A stretch of 64,000 nt of DNA from Paraburkholderia aromaticivorans (GTDB lineage Bacteria > Pseudomonadota > Gammaproteobacteria > Burkholderiales > Burkholderiaceae): assembly GCF_002278075.1 (NCBI RefSeq), contig NZ_CP022991.1, positions 186,001 to 250,000 on the forward strand, read 5' to 3'. The position numbers were made by a program, and so were the translations under genes. Below are positions 1 through 10,051 of this stretch, in pieces. The stretch's first letter is position 1; the number at the start of each line of letters is the position of its first letter. The notes beneath the pieces were generated by a model that was given only the letters and a program-made list of their open reading frames with translations, made no database searches and was not told the DNA's origin.

Positions 1-2708
1 GTTGCCGTCTGACCAATCGCTATGGCGCCGGCCGTGTTCGCGGTTGCCCCGGTACCCTGCGCGATCGAATCGCCGCCCGTGGCCTGGGCGCCGTTGCCCA
101 GGGCAATGTCGTTGGCCGTCGTCGGTGCGCCGTTCACGCCGGCCACCGCATTCAGACCCTGGGCTATCGAATCGTTGCCGAATGCGTTGGCGACCGGTCC
201 CACCGCAATCGCGTCGGTGCCAGTGGGAACGCTGTCCGCCAACGCCGAATTAGTGTGGAAATATTTGATCCCGCCGCCATTGTTGATGTTGGAGATCGCC
301 GTGGTATTGGCCGTTACCTGCTGGTTGGTGGCGAACAGTTGGGAGCCGTTCACCGCGTCCGTGCTCGTCGCGTTCAACGCGGCCGGCGCCATGTTGGTGA
401 TGGTCACCGGAGACCCGGCTCCCGCCCCGCCGATCGCACCGAGCGTGATCTTCGTACCGCCGGCCGCGTCGTACTTGACCGCGATATTGGCCGTGTTGTC
501 GATATTCGTATTCAGCGCGCTCAACGCACCGGCAACCGTCGTCTGCGCCGTGGGTCCGCTTACGGCGCCGGTAGCGCTGACGCTGTCGACCGGCTGGCTA
601 AAGCCGCTAAGATCGCCGGTCGCGGCGCTATAGCTGGCGCCGCCGCCCAACGTGCTCGCTGTCGACGCGCCGAGATTATCGACGCCAGTGACAACGGTAT
701 TCAGTTGCGAGCCGTTGATTGCATCCGTGCTGGCAGCCGAAATCACGCCCGCTGCCACGTTCTGCAATTGCCGCTCCTTCCCAGCGGAGCCAACCGACAC
801 AACGCCATTGGCCGCGCTCGCGATGCCGGCCGCCGTGCCGCCGTAAAGCGCAGTGGTGCCCGTATGTGGCGCTGCGGTTGTACTGCCCGCGCCCAACGCG
901 ACGTCGTTCGCGTTGCTGGCTGACGCGCCGGCACCCAGCGCAATCGCACGGGCCTGGTTGGCCACCGCCGAATCGCCGAGCGCCAGTGCGCTCGCGCCGT
1001 TCGCATTGCTCGCGTTGCCCAGCGCGAGCGCTCCCTGACCATTGGCAGTATTGCCGTTGCCCTGCGCTACCGCGCCATCGCCCGTGGCTGTATTGTTCGC
1101 ACCCACGGCGACAGCGCCATTGCCGCTCGCGGAATTGGGATCGCCAATCGCGACCGCGCCGTTGCCGCTGGCGGTCTGGGCCTGACCGAGCGCCACTGCA
1201 CCCGTGCCACTGAGTACCTGAGAGTTGTGGCCGCCGGCAAACGAACCCACGCCGGCTGCGGCAGCGACGGCGCTGCCGTCGCCGATGGCGACCGTGGAGG
1301 CGGCGAGCGCACTTGCGGCGTTGCCGATGGCGGAAGCATTGGCCGCGTTAGCCCTCGCGGAGGTACCCATGGCGAGGGCATCGGTGTTGGCCCCCGTCTG
1401 AGCCGAATCACCTATCGCAATGGACGAGGAGCCAGCCGAGCTCGCGCCAGAGCCAATCGCAATGGCGCGAATGCCCGACGCCGCGGCACCCGCCACCGTC
1501 GCTGGGACAGACGCGCCGCCTTGCGCAACGGTATCGGATGACCCCAACGCTATTGAATTAGCACCAGTGGCTTGTGAGCCGTTCATCATGCCGAGCGCGT
1601 TGAGCCCTGAGGCGGCGGCGCCCGCTCCCAGAGCCACGGCATTCTGTGCCGTGGCTCTGGACACTGTGCCGGCGGCCAGCGAGGACGGACCGGAAGCAGT
1701 GACGTCCGTGCCGACACCAATCGCACCCGCCGCCGTTGCGCCCGTGCCTGCGACAGAACGCGGTCCGAGATAAACGGCATTGAGTCCGCTCGCGATGGAC
1801 TGAAAACCAACAGCGACAGCATGCGTCCCGGAGGCCGCGGCGGTATAGCCCACCCCGACCGCTGCAGGTCCGCTCGCCACGGCCTGGAAGCCAATCGCAG
1901 CGGCATAATCGGCGTTAGAGGTGACGTCAGTGCCAATGGCAATGGACGCCGTTCCGGTCGAACCGGTGCCCGCCACAGTGCGCGCGCCCAGATAAACGGC
2001 GTTCGCACCGGAGGCACTGGCCCCCGAGCCGACGGCTATACCGTTGGTCTGCGAACCGGTGGCTCCGCTGCCCAGCGCGACGGCGCCCGACGCGGCAGCG
2101 TTCGCGCTCGCACCCAGTGCAACGCCGTTATCGCCAGTTGCCTTCGCCAAGGGGCCGACGGCAGTCGACTGGTTGCCGCTCGAGACTGCGTCCACGCCAA
2201 CACCGATGGCAGCCGAGCCGCTGGCGGTGACATCCGTGCCGATGCCAATCGCCGACTCCGCGGTCGCGCCCGTACCCGCAGCTGTGCGCGCGCCCACGTA
2301 AATGGCGTTGACACCGGCGGCAATGGCCTGAAAGCCGAAAGACAAGGCGTTAATTCCCGTACTGTTGGCGGCGTAGCCTACCGCGGTGGCTCCGCCGCCA
2401 GAGGCTGTGGACTGAAAGCCCACGCACGTGGTGCTGCCGCTATAGAAGTTGTAGGGCGCCGACGAGCAGCTCAGCTGCGCATGCGCCTGCGCGGCCCATC
2501 CCCCCAAACCCAATAGCAACAGTACGGTAAGCACTTGCGGACTGAAGCCGTGCGGCGCCGAAGCATCCTGCCCGCCGCCGGCCCCGTCGCATACGGAGAC
2601 GGAGGCAGCCGCTCCTGACTTTCCCTTGCCGCGCGACGCGTCCAGCTCCGACGCGGCTACGAAGGCGCCTAACGCATTGTTCCAGATGGTCCGATATGCT
2701 TTGTTCAT
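1..2708 (-). CDS. Trimeric autotransporter adhesin (YadA-like), 3' end cut by window edge
   Basis: Surface adhesin, secreted as a trimer (type Vc). The reading frame starts at ATG 2706-2708 and is still open at base 1, so at least 902 codons are present and the C-terminal membrane anchor lies outside the window. The N-terminus begins MNKAYRTIWNNALGAFVAASE, the extended signal peptide (ESPR) typical of large autotransporters, followed by a hydrophobic segment. Most of the visible protein is YadA head repeats of the AxAxGxxAxAxG type, for example SGAVALGSGATGSQTNG. Around 250-850 there are neck/stalk motifs such as [12 protein letters not shown] and [11 protein letters not shown]. The GC-rich repeats make the opposite strand look open too, but only this frame gives the repeat grammar. 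It lies in tandem with the adhesin at 3663-5630. Family call is secure; the ligand is unknown. Confidence 0.93.
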   Translation of the reverse strand, partial: MNKAYRTIWNNALGAFVAASELDASRGKGKSGAAASVSVCDGAGGGQDASAPHGFSPQVLTVLLLLGLGGWAAQAHAQLSCSSAPYNFYSGSTTCVGFQSTASGGGATAVGYAANSTGINALSFGFQAIAAGVNAIYVGARTAAGTGATAESAIGIGTDVTASGSAAIGVGVDAVSSGNQSTAVGPLAKATGDNGVALGASANAAASGAVALGSGATGSQTNGIAVGSGASASGANAVYLGARTVAGTGSTGTASIAIGTDVTSNADYAAAIGFQAVASGPAAVGVGYTAAASGTHAVAVGFQSIASGLNAVYLGPRSVAGTGATAAGAIGVGTDVTASGPSSLAAGTVSRATAQNAVALGAGAAASGLNALGMMNGSQATGANSIALGSSDTVAQGGASVPATVAGAAASGIRAIAIGSGASSAGSSSIAIGDSAQTGANTDALAMGTSARANAANASAIGNAASALAASTVAIGDGSAVAAAAGVGSFAGGHNSQVLSGTGAVALGQAQTASGNGAVAIGDPNSASGNGAVAVGANNTATGDGAVAQGNGNTANGQGALALGNASNANGASALALGDSAVANQARAIALGAGASASNANDVALGAGSTTAAPHTGTTALYGGTAAGIASAANGVVSVGSAGKERQLQNVAAGVISAASTDAINGSQLNTVVTGVDNLGASTASTLGGGASYSAATGDLSGFSQPVDSVSATGAVSGPTAQTTVAGALSALNTNIDNTANIAVKYDAAGGTKITLGAIGGAGAGSPVTITNMAPAALNATSTDAVNGSQLFATNQQVTANTTAISNINNGGGIKYFHTNSALADSVPTGTDAIAVGPVANAFGNDSIAQGLNAVAGVNGAPTTANDIALGNGAQATGGDSIAQGTGATANTAGAIAIGQTA

Positions 2709-3662
2709 GTCGTTGCCTCACCATGTAATTGAAATTCGAAGTTCACAGACACAAGCGTTTGCATGCGTCAATTTTATTCAGGATGCCTATTTATTACCTC
2801 CAAACCGCCTCGTTGCGGCATGAGCAGCTTCAGCGTTGGAACAGCCGCCAACCGCTCTCACCCTCGGCGAATCAAGAATCCTGAGCGCGAGCGAATACCC
2901 ACGCCTGCAATGCGATTCGCATAACTAAGTAATTAATGAGGGTTGGTCAGATAGCCAGTTATCGACGCGCTGGCTCCTGAGACGTTTGGCGGACGTCTGG
3001 CTTATGAAGGTCCGAAGGGGAGACGCAAAGGAAAGGGGACCGCGTGGCGGAGAGCCCATTGCCATCCAGACTGAAGTGATTTCTTCGCCAAGGCAGCGCC
3101 CGACTCTGTTCCGACTGGGATACTCATCGTTACTGCCCCCTCAGTAGTCTGTTGCAACGTTTCCCCGGCTCGTGGCATGGCAACTCGTCTCGCGCCAGGC
3201 TACACGCACCGTTTTTTCTTTCTCGCAACATCTTGAGCACTATGTGAGACGAAGGCCGTCGAACTATCGCATCGAATGCGGTGGCTCCTTTCATTAAGGC
3301 ATGTAATGAAAAGAAAGATGAGTGCCCGCGGCAACTCTCTCACAGGTGTTTTCATTTGTCTACAGAAAGCCTTTGGCGAAATCCGGGTATTGTGGGATTT
3401 AACGATTAGATTCCATTAACTCTATTTTCGATTCCAGAAAGGGGGCAGGATTTCCTGACATCTCTTTCAGGATATCTGCAATTATTTCTCTATTTTTTCA
3501 AGTCAGCTTCGTGTAGCAATGCGCATTAAAAAATGCACGACAGTTAATGAGAAGGAAACAGAAATCCATTCGACAGGCGGGCCTGGCAGGCTCTTCTAAT
3601 TCTTCTACGGCTGCCTGCTGCTGCAGCACAAAGGCGGCAGCAGCAGGACACAGTCAAGCTAC
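2709..3662. other. Gene-free AT-richer spacer between the two adhesin genes
   Basis: About 950 bases without a convincing reading frame on either strand. Roughly 3290-3560 is clearly AT-richer than the surrounding coding DNA. The promoter of the minus-strand adhesin ending upstream of base 1 should lie just right of 2708, but I cannot pick a -10/-35 pair with confidence. The only structure I can support is the hairpin at 3614-3647. Confidence 0.6.
3614..3647 (-). terminator. Possible hairpin terminator after the complete adhesin gene
   Basis: An 11-bp perfect inverted repeat (CCTGCTGCTGC at 3614-3624, GCAGCAGCAGG at 3637-3647) lies about 15 bases beyond the adhesin stop at 3663. No T-run follows on the minus strand, so a Rho-independent role is uncertain. 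Confidence 0.35.
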
Positions 3663-5630
3663 TTACCAGCGGTAGCCAACGCCCGCGCCCGCGCCCACGG
3701 AACCGTGACCTGAAACGCCCGTCGTGACCGAACCTTTAACCATCCACTTCTGCGTCGCGACCGACAGCCCCACAGCCATCGCGGATTGTCCACCGTAGTT
3801 GCCGCCTGCGAGTGCTACAACCTTCTCACCCGGCAACACAGCTTGCGGCAAATTCGCCATGGCGATTGCGGACGCTGTACCAGCGCTCGCGTCACGACGA
3901 TATTTCTGCATGTCATCGCGAACGCTGTCGATTGCACCATTCAGCTGTCGCACGTTGACTGCGTCAGTCGGAGCCGTACCGTCCGCAACGTTGGTAATCT
4001 GACGCTCAGCACCCGGCGCACCGACCGAAACCGTGTTGTCCCGGTCTGCGACTGAATTTGCACCCAGGGCAACCGAATTGTTCGCGCTGGCCTGGCTATT
4101 GGTGCCGATTGCAGTCGAATCCGTGCCTGTGACTTTGGAATTGGTGCCGATGGCGGTTGCACGTGCAGCCGTGGCCGTCGCGTTCGTGCCGATTGCCGTA
4201 CCATCTTGACCCGAAACGTTCGCACCGTTGCCGACAGCGGTTCCGTTCGATACTGACACCACCGAATTTTTACCCACTGCAGTATCGGTACCGTCAGTGG
4301 TCGTGCCATTCGAGCCGGATGTCGAGATCTTGACGACGGTAGTGGTGATTGACGCCAGATTCGTCGATAGTGCCGAAACCTGCGATGCAATCGAGAAAAG
4401 CTGCGAGCCGTTCACCGCATCCGTGCTGGTGGCGCTGATTTGACCTGCGGCGACATTTTGCAACTGATGTTCCTGACCCACCGCGCCGATACTCACGACA
4501 CCGGTCGGCGTTGCACCCGCGAAGCCACCAAAGGTGACGCCGTTCAGCGTGACGCTGCTTACGTTCGTTGCCGCGCGCGTAACCGCGCCGGAACCAAGCG
4601 CCGTCGATTCAGCGGTCGACGCCGCGGCTGCGTTACCGATCGCGATTGAATTTAAGCCCGTCGCCTGTGTGACAGTACCCAGCGCGATCGCATTGGCCGA
4701 TGCGGCATTCGCCCCGAAACCCACCGCAACGGACGTGTTTGACGATGCGGTTGACGACTGACCAACTGCAATGGCCGATCCGCCGCTCGCCACACTGGCG
4801 TTACCAAGCGCCACCGCGCTACCGCCGCTCGCCTTTGCGGCAAGACCCACTGCCATTGCGCTATTGCCGCTTGCGTTCGACCCGGCTCCTACCGCTACGG
4901 AATTCACATCAACTGCCGAGGCATTCTCACCAATAGCGATTGCGTTCTGGGCAGTTGCCTGTGCGCGGGAAACGGCAACGCTACCGATCCCAGATGCAAC
5001 GGAATCCACACCTATGGACGTAGCGTCAGCCGCGCTTGCGTTCGCCTGAAAACCCACCGCCGTTCCGCCAACGGCTGAACTATTGGTGCCGACCGCCGTT
5101 GAGAACTCCGCAGTAGTGTGTGCCAGCGCACCAATCGCCGTCGAGTTGAGATTCGCCGCGCTCGCCCCACCGCCGAAAGCTACTGCCTGATTGCCGGTCG
5201 CGACCGAATTTGAACCAACTGCCGTGGCATTCCTGCCGCTTGCCGTTACCGTATCCCCCAGAGCGGTTGCGGCTCCGCCATTAGCGGTGACATTGATCCC
5301 GACCGCCGTATTCTGGCTGGTGTTGCTCGCGTCACCAGCTACAGCGGGATTGGTCCCACCTGTACTCGCGGACGGAGCCGTAGCACCTCCTATCGTCGCA
5401 GTCGTCGCGCCGACCTCGCCGCCAACAGCCAGGTTATCTGCATGCGCATATCCCGCCGAGAGCGTGAGCACCGTCAGTACAGCGAGCGCGACTTTCGACC
5501 TCGGCGGACGACCAACCTGGCCCATTTCCGCTTGCCCTGCTTCGCCCTGCACACCGCACTGCGTCCCGGCTGCCGCGACCAGCGCGCCAACTCGACGATT
5601 CCAAACCAACTTATATCGGCTCTTGTTCAT
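3663..5630 (-). CDS. Trimeric autotransporter adhesin (YadA-like), complete
   Basis: A 655-residue type Vc adhesin. It starts [20 protein letters not shown] (ESPR), with a second hydrophobic stretch ending in AGYAHA, a plausible signal-peptidase site near residue 64. The head domain consists of left-handed roll repeats (AVALGxxSxAxG types) from roughly residue 95 to 340. A neck motif ([21 protein letters not shown]) follows, then a short second head block and another neck ([10 protein letters not shown]...[10 protein letters not shown]). The C-terminus is a YadA anchor beta-barrel segment ending in GAGVGYRW, with the terminal aromatic expected for BAM-dependent insertion. It lies in tandem with the larger adhesin to the left and divergent from the two-component genes at 5995-9127, which could control it (inference). 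Confidence 0.94.
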   Translation of the reverse strand: MNKSRYKLVWNRRVGALVAAAGTQCGVQGEAGQAEMGQVGRPPRSKVALAVLTVLTLSAGYAHADNLAVGGEVGATTATIGGATAPSASTGGTNPAVAGDASNTSQNTAVGINVTANGGAATALGDTVTASGRNATAVGSNSVATGNQAVAFGGGASAANLNSTAIGALAHTTAEFSTAVGTNSSAVGGTAVGFQANASAADATSIGVDSVASGIGSVAVSRAQATAQNAIAIGENASAVDVNSVAVGAGSNASGNSAMAVGLAAKASGGSAVALGNASVASGGSAIAVGQSSTASSNTSVAVGFGANAASANAIALGTVTQATGLNSIAIGNAAAASTAESTALGSGAVTRAATNVSSVTLNGVTFGGFAGATPTGVVSIGAVGQEHQLQNVAAGQISATSTDAVNGSQLFSIASQVSALSTNLASITTTVVKISTSGSNGTTTDGTDTAVGKNSVVSVSNGTAVGNGANVSGQDGTAIGTNATATAARATAIGTNSKVTGTDSTAIGTNSQASANNSVALGANSVADRDNTVSVGAPGAERQITNVADGTAPTDAVNVRQLNGAIDSVRDDMQKYRRDASAGTASAIAMANLPQAVLPGEKVVALAGGNYGGQSAMAVGLSVATQKWMVKGSVTTGVSGHGSVGAGAGVGYRW

Positions 5631-5798
5631 TACGTTCCGCTCTCACTTGTCTGATAGTCAATAAAAGGATTCATATCCGGTCTCCGTCACGCTCTACCGC
5701 CGGGATCACGCCGCTGATGCCTAGGCTTACGAATGTATTAATTCGAAACGTTGTGTAAGGCCGCGAAGAATTATGGGCAGCGTTATTGCGTCAATCGT

Positions 5799-5832
5799 TT
5801 TGCCGGAGGGACGAAATGCTTTGCCGGAGGGA
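5799..5832. repeat. 13-bp direct repeat at 21-bp spacing, candidate regulator-binding site
   Basis: The sequence TTTGCCGGAGGGA occurs exactly twice, at 5799-5811 and 5820-5832. The offset of 21 bp (two helical turns) would place both copies on the same DNA face. It lies between the divergent adhesin (start 5630) and response regulator (start 5995), where a dimeric or AraC-type activator would bind. The role is inferred from position and spacing only. Confidence 0.5.
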
Positions 5833-5994
5833 AAATTCTTTTGCTATCCGTGCGGAAAGCGCTCGATTTAAATTGAATTAACAATCTGGTACGCTTCGCG
5901 GCATTAAGCTGACGGCCGACCTCCATGAGGCTCAAGCCGCGCAATCCGCCGCCGTTAATCAGAACGTCACCTGTCAGCTCCTCTCGCCCACACG

Positions 5995-6804
5995 ATGTCG
6001 CCCCGAAACAGTGCCCTCACGGACGCCCACCTTCTTCTGGTGGACGACCAGCCAGACCAGCTTCGATTGCTAATTGATGTGCTGCGCAACGCTGGATGCC
6101 GGATCAGCGTCGGATTCGACGGGTCACAGGCTTATCAACGAGCCCTGGCGATTTCGCCCGACCTGATCCTGATGGACGTACGAATGCCCCGCATGGACGG
6201 ATTCGCCGCCTGCCGGCTGCTTGCTGCGGACCCTCGCACCTCTGCGATTCCGGTCATATTCCTCACCGTGGCCAGAGACCTTCACGATCGGATCAACGGT
6301 CTGGAAATCGGGGGCGTGGACTACGTGCTGAAGCCTTTCGAGCCGGACGAGGTACTTGCACGGATTCGCGTTCACCTCGCCCGGACACGCGGCAACCGGT
6401 ATGCCGATCAAGAAGGTTCCGTTGTGGACTTCACGGGCAGCAGCGTTATCGTTCGTGCGGCGGTTCGGCATCTATCGCAGCGGTTGAGTGACGCCCCGAC
6501 GGTCGAACAACTCGCGCGCCTGGTCGGGACCAATGAAAAACGACTGTCGCGTGCGTTCAGGGACAACCTTGGCAAGACAGTATTCGAGTATCTCCGGGAC
6601 GAGCGGCTGCGGATTGCACAAAAGCTGTTGAGCAGCACGTCATTGAGTATCGCCAGCATTGGCGAAGAGATTGGCTTTTCTAGTGCCGCCAATTTTGCTA
6701 CGGCGTTTCGAGAACGATTCGGCATGCCCCCGTCGACCTATCGGGAGGAAATTCGCGGCAGGGATCTGGCCGACACCGCGGAATCCACCCTCGAGGCAGA
6801 GTGA
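5995..6804 (+). CDS. Response regulator with REC receiver and AraC-type HTH output domain
   Basis: A 269-residue DNA-binding response regulator. Residues about 11-130 form a receiver domain: acidic pair in LLVDDQPDQ, phospho-acceptor Asp61 in LILMDVRMPRMDG, a Thr in FLTVA, and Lys in YVLKPFEPDE. Residues about 165-260 form a two-helix AraC/XylS DNA-binding domain ending in the signature SIASIGEEIGFSSAANFATAFRERFGMPPSTYRE. AraC output domains are less common in bacterial response regulators than OmpR or NarL types. The stop lies 7 bases before the start of the kinase at 6812, so the two form an operon and surely a cognate pair. Divergent from the adhesin genes, hence a candidate regulator of them. 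Confidence 0.92.
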   Translation: MSPRNSALTDAHLLLVDDQPDQLRLLIDVLRNAGCRISVGFDGSQAYQRALAISPDLILMDVRMPRMDGFAACRLLAADPRTSAIPVIFLTVARDLHDRINGLEIGGVDYVLKPFEPDEVLARIRVHLARTRGNRYADQEGSVVDFTGSSVIVRAAVRHLSQRLSDAPTVEQLARLVGTNEKRLSRAFRDNLGKTVFEYLRDERLRIAQKLLSSTSLSIASIGEEIGFSSAANFATAFRERFGMPPSTYREEIRGRDLADTAESTLEAE

Positions 6805-6811
6805 CGACGTC

Positions 6812-9127
6812 ATGACTCCGACTCGGTGGCTTCGTTTACTGTTCTTGTGTCTGAGCTGGTGGATCACCCATTCGTTGGCCGCCGGTCTCGACCCCTCTGG
6901 GACGCGGACGCAGGAAGTTCCCACCCTGGACCAACTGCAGGTATTCGAAGACGTCTCGGGCAAGATGCGCCTGGACGATATCCTCACACTGTCGGCGGGA
7001 CCCGCGCGAGGCTTCCGTCCCGTGCAGCGGAGTCGATCGACACCGGGTTTCACCCGCTCGGCATGGTGGCTGCGCATGTCGGTGAGCAACGGCGGCTCAA
7101 CAGCCCTGCCGCTCGTGCTCGTGTTCCAGGACGCGCGCCTCCAGAATGTGGACTTTTACACCGGGTACAGCGGCCACTGGATACATGCCGGCATCGATCG
7201 CGCCCGCCCCGTGTCCCTGTCCCTTTCGTCGCGTTATCCGTTGATGGATTTCACGCTCGCTCCCGGTGAACAGCGCCTTTTTCTCATCCGGGCAACCAGC
7301 GATACCGCGCTCACGCTCGAACCGAAGTTGTACTCAGCGGCGGCATACGACGCGCTGGAGAAACGCGCAGCGCTTTGGGACGGCGGATTGATTGGCGGCA
7401 CGCTCGCACTGGCGTGGTGCGCGCTGCTCATCGCCTATTTTTCCCGCAGCGTCTCGTTTCTCGTATTGGCCGCCCTGTGCGCCATGACAGCGCTGTTCGA
7501 AGCTGCGGATCGCGGCTATACGAAGATATATCTGTGGCCTTTCGCAACCGGGTGGAGCGCGAGAAGTGTAACGGTGCTCGGATGTACTGCCGTGCTGTTG
7601 TTCATCGTCTTTATCTTGCGCATCTCGCGCAGCGAGAAGGCAAACCTGCCCGCTCGCTACATACTTTTCGGGTTTGTGTTGCTGGAGTGCGTCTCAACGA
7701 TAGGCGCGATATTCGGCAACCTGTTCGTTTTCGCGCAAGCCGGCGTGTATGTCAATGCACTGTTCGGTGTCTTCACGGTGATTATCGCTGCACGGCTCGT
7801 GCGTCAGTCGACACCCACCGCGCGGATCATGCTGCTCGCCATGATTGTCTCCCTCTTCAATTTTGCGATGCGCATGCTCGAAACGCTCGGCTCCTTGCCG
7901 AGCGTTCTCACATGGTTGAATTCCGACATTCGTCCGAACCCGATCGTTGCAATCATTGGGTTAGCCACCAACCTTATCGTGCTTGCAGCCTGGATCAACC
8001 ACGTGGGAAAGCAGCGAATCGCGGCACGAACCGAACTCGCAGCCTGGCAAAAAACCGAACACGATCGACTTCGCGAACAGGTTGCGCAGCGCACACTAGA
8101 ACTGAACGATGCATTGCTTTACGCTGAGCAGAAAAACCAGCAGCTGATCGAAACCCTGGGTTATGTCAGTCACGACCTCCGTGCGCCGCTTGCTACGATC
8201 ACGGGTTATGCCAGACAGTTGCGGGAACGGGCGGATTTCAGGCAGGTAAGACCGATAGAAGCCATCGAGCGCAGCGTGAACTATCAACTCGCCCTGATTG
8301 ACGAACTGGTCGGGTACGCGAAAACTGAATTGCAGCCGCTGGACATCGCCCCGGTCGCCACCAATCTGCCGGCGCTTCTCGATGACATTGCCGAATACGC
8401 GGTCGCACTTTGCGCGCAGCTCAACAACCAGTTCAAGTATCAGGCACTGACGCCGCTGCCCCGTAGACTGACACTCGACGGTCGCCGGCTGCAACAGGTA
8501 TTGCTCAATCTGCTGTCGAACGCATCGAAGTTCACCCGCGACGGCTTCGTTACGATGACGGTGAGCGCGCGCCTGCAGGACGATCAATGGCACATGGGTT
8601 TTGAGGTCGCCGATACCGGCATCGGCATCGACATCGAAGCGCAGTCGACACTCTTTACGGCTTTTCGCCGGATACAGGCTGTGAACGGCAGCACGGGCCT
8701 TGGCCTTATTATTGCGCAGCGCATTGTCAACACCATGGGCGGCGACTTGCGCGTGTCAAGTGCGCCAGATAGCGGCACCTCGTTTACCTTCGAACTCATC
8801 GTCCCATTTGCGGAAGATGAGGATGCGTTGCCCTCGAACGTCGTAGAGCATTCGTCCGGCGGTTCCGCTCCTATGCCCTCACAACGCAAACACGGGTTCG
8901 CCGTTGCCGTTCCTCCACGGAGCGATCTCCGGGATCTGGCCGCTCTTGCGAAGGATGGACGCCTGACTGACATAGAGCGATGGATAGAAAACATGATCGA
9001 CGCTCACCCCACATGCGCAGCGTTTCTGACTGAATTGCGGCATTGCCTCGAAGCCCTGGATTTCGCAGGCCTCGAGGCTCTTGCTCTCGCGCCGCACGAA
9101 ACATACGACGTCTCGCGCCCCTCGTAA
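6812..9127 (+). CDS. Membrane sensor histidine kinase with 7TMR-DISM sensor module
   Basis: A 771-residue kinase. I chose ATG 6812 (MTPTRWLRLLFLCLSWW) because it gives a signal peptide; the frame stays open further left, inside the regulator gene, but that is an extension. After the signal come a periplasmic 7TMR-DISM extracellular domain (about 35-185, including SAWWLRMSVSN), then seven hydrophobic segments (about 190-410), then a short coiled coil. The dimerisation/phospho-acceptor domain has His454 in YVSHDLRAPLATI. The ATPase domain has an N-box (LLNLLSNASKFT), G1 (DTGIGI) and G2 (GLGLIIAQRI). A C-terminal tail of about 90 residues with no receiver domain follows. It should phosphorylate the regulator encoded just upstream. 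Ligand unknown; DISM domains often sense small carbohydrates or similar molecules. Confidence 0.93.
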   Translation: MTPTRWLRLLFLCLSWWITHSLAAGLDPSGTRTQEVPTLDQLQVFEDVSGKMRLDDILTLSAGPARGFRPVQRSRSTPGFTRSAWWLRMSVSNGGSTALPLVLVFQDARLQNVDFYTGYSGHWIHAGIDRARPVSLSLSSRYPLMDFTLAPGEQRLFLIRATSDTALTLEPKLYSAAAYDALEKRAALWDGGLIGGTLALAWCALLIAYFSRSVSFLVLAALCAMTALFEAADRGYTKIYLWPFATGWSARSVTVLGCTAVLLFIVFILRISRSEKANLPARYILFGFVLLECVSTIGAIFGNLFVFAQAGVYVNALFGVFTVIIAARLVRQSTPTARIMLLAMIVSLFNFAMRMLETLGSLPSVLTWLNSDIRPNPIVAIIGLATNLIVLAAWINHVGKQRIAARTELAAWQKTEHDRLREQVAQRTLELNDALLYAEQKNQQLIETLGYVSHDLRAPLATITGYARQLRERADFRQVRPIEAIERSVNYQLALIDELVGYAKTELQPLDIAPVATNLPALLDDIAEYAVALCAQLNNQFKYQALTPLPRRLTLDGRRLQQVLLNLLSNASKFTRDGFVTMTVSARLQDDQWHMGFEVADTGIGIDIEAQSTLFTAFRRIQAVNGSTGLGLIIAQRIVNTMGGDLRVSSAPDSGTSFTFELIVPFAEDEDALPSNVVEHSSGGSAPMPSQRKHGFAVAVPPRSDLRDLAALAKDGRLTDIERWIENMIDAHPTCAAFLTELRHCLEALDFAGLEALALAPHETYDVSRPS

Positions 9128-9503
9128 TGGAGCCTGGCAGTTTTCAAGCTGGCGCAACTTTCCGCCGATGTCCTCGAAACACTCTTGCGCAACCTACCGA
9201 GAAAAAAAACGCCACCGAAGCGTACGCCGCTCACAGGGGAAAAATGAGGGGGCGGCCGGACGGCTGTCGCTCATCGACAGACAGGCCAGCCGATCAGGCT
9301 GCCAGCAAAACGGAGCAGCAGAATAGAGTGTGGACGTCGGGCGCGAGGCAGCTTGCGATCACGGTCACAGTGAAGGGATGGCTTGCGCAGCGGCAGCCGG
9401 CCATGCACACGCGCAAGTGACAAAACCCACGAACCTCCACTTCACCGAAACCGGTTGCCCCGACGACGACAAGACGAGCGCCGTTGACTGCGGCTCCGAC
9501 TGC
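9128..9503. other. Gene-free stretch between sensor kinase and DUF488 gene
   Basis: About 375 bases where convergent transcription units end. No reading frame here has recognisable motifs, and I see no strong hairpin with a T-run. Confidence 0.5.
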
Positions 9504-10043
9504 TTACCGATTCGGTTCGGGATAAACGATCGTCCTGCCGAGTTGAATCACTGCGCCAGGCGTAAGGTGAGCCGGCTCCAGCCGCCCCCGTCCCATGATA
9601 TGGAGTACGGTTTTCTCCGACGCAATAAGGTAGTCGGCGACGATGCGGCGGTGACATCGCCACCATACGGCCTCCGAACACATTATCACGCAGCGTCGCT
9701 CTCGCCCTACGTCGATCAGATGGTCAAGGCCAGCACGAAAAGTGTCCGAAAGCGCGTAATCGGCGTAATTGTGAAAACTCTCGTTCGTCCAGAAACCGTT
9801 GACATCCCGGGGCAAAGTTCGGGCTTTTCCGCGAAGGCCGCCAAGCGCGGCGACGTGTTCATATGAGATGCCAAACGCGGCCAGCGCGTCAGGAAGCGTC
9901 TCCTCGTTGAACAGCGGGTTGGCTCTCGACCTCGGCATCTTTCTGATGTCCACAAGAGCGCCTATGTGGGCGTCATTCAACAACCCGACAAATTCTGGAA
10001 GGGTTCGGTTCGAATGGCCAATGGTGCAGAATGGAAGCGTCAC
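9504..10043 (-). CDS. DUF488 family protein
   Basis: A conserved cytosolic family of unknown function. With the GTG start at 10043 the protein is 179 residues and begins VTLPFCTIGHSNRT, matching the usual DUF488 opening (TIGHS). Further family features are LVDIRKMPRSR, the YEHVAALGG segment and the CSEAVWWRCHRRIVADYL block with Cys, Glu and a CHR triplet. The frame stays open upstream to 10190, but the extra 49 residues do not look like the family and overlap another small frame, so I prefer 10043. It follows the DUF1840 gene on the same strand. No mechanism can be given. Confidence 0.82.
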   Translation of the reverse strand: MTLPFCTIGHSNRTLPEFVGLLNDAHIGALVDIRKMPRSRANPLFNEETLPDALAAFGISYEHVAALGGLRGKARTLPRDVNGFWTNESFHNYADYALSDTFRAGLDHLIDVGRERRCVIMCSEAVWWRCHRRIVADYLIASEKTVLHIMGRGRLEPAHLTPGAVIQLGRTIVYPEPNR

Positions 10044-10051
10044 AGTTCGCC

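Noticed and set aside
22..2516. Several plus-strand frames across the first adhesin
   Set aside because: They arise from the GC-rich repeat units; only the minus frame from 2708 gives ESPR, head and neck sequence.
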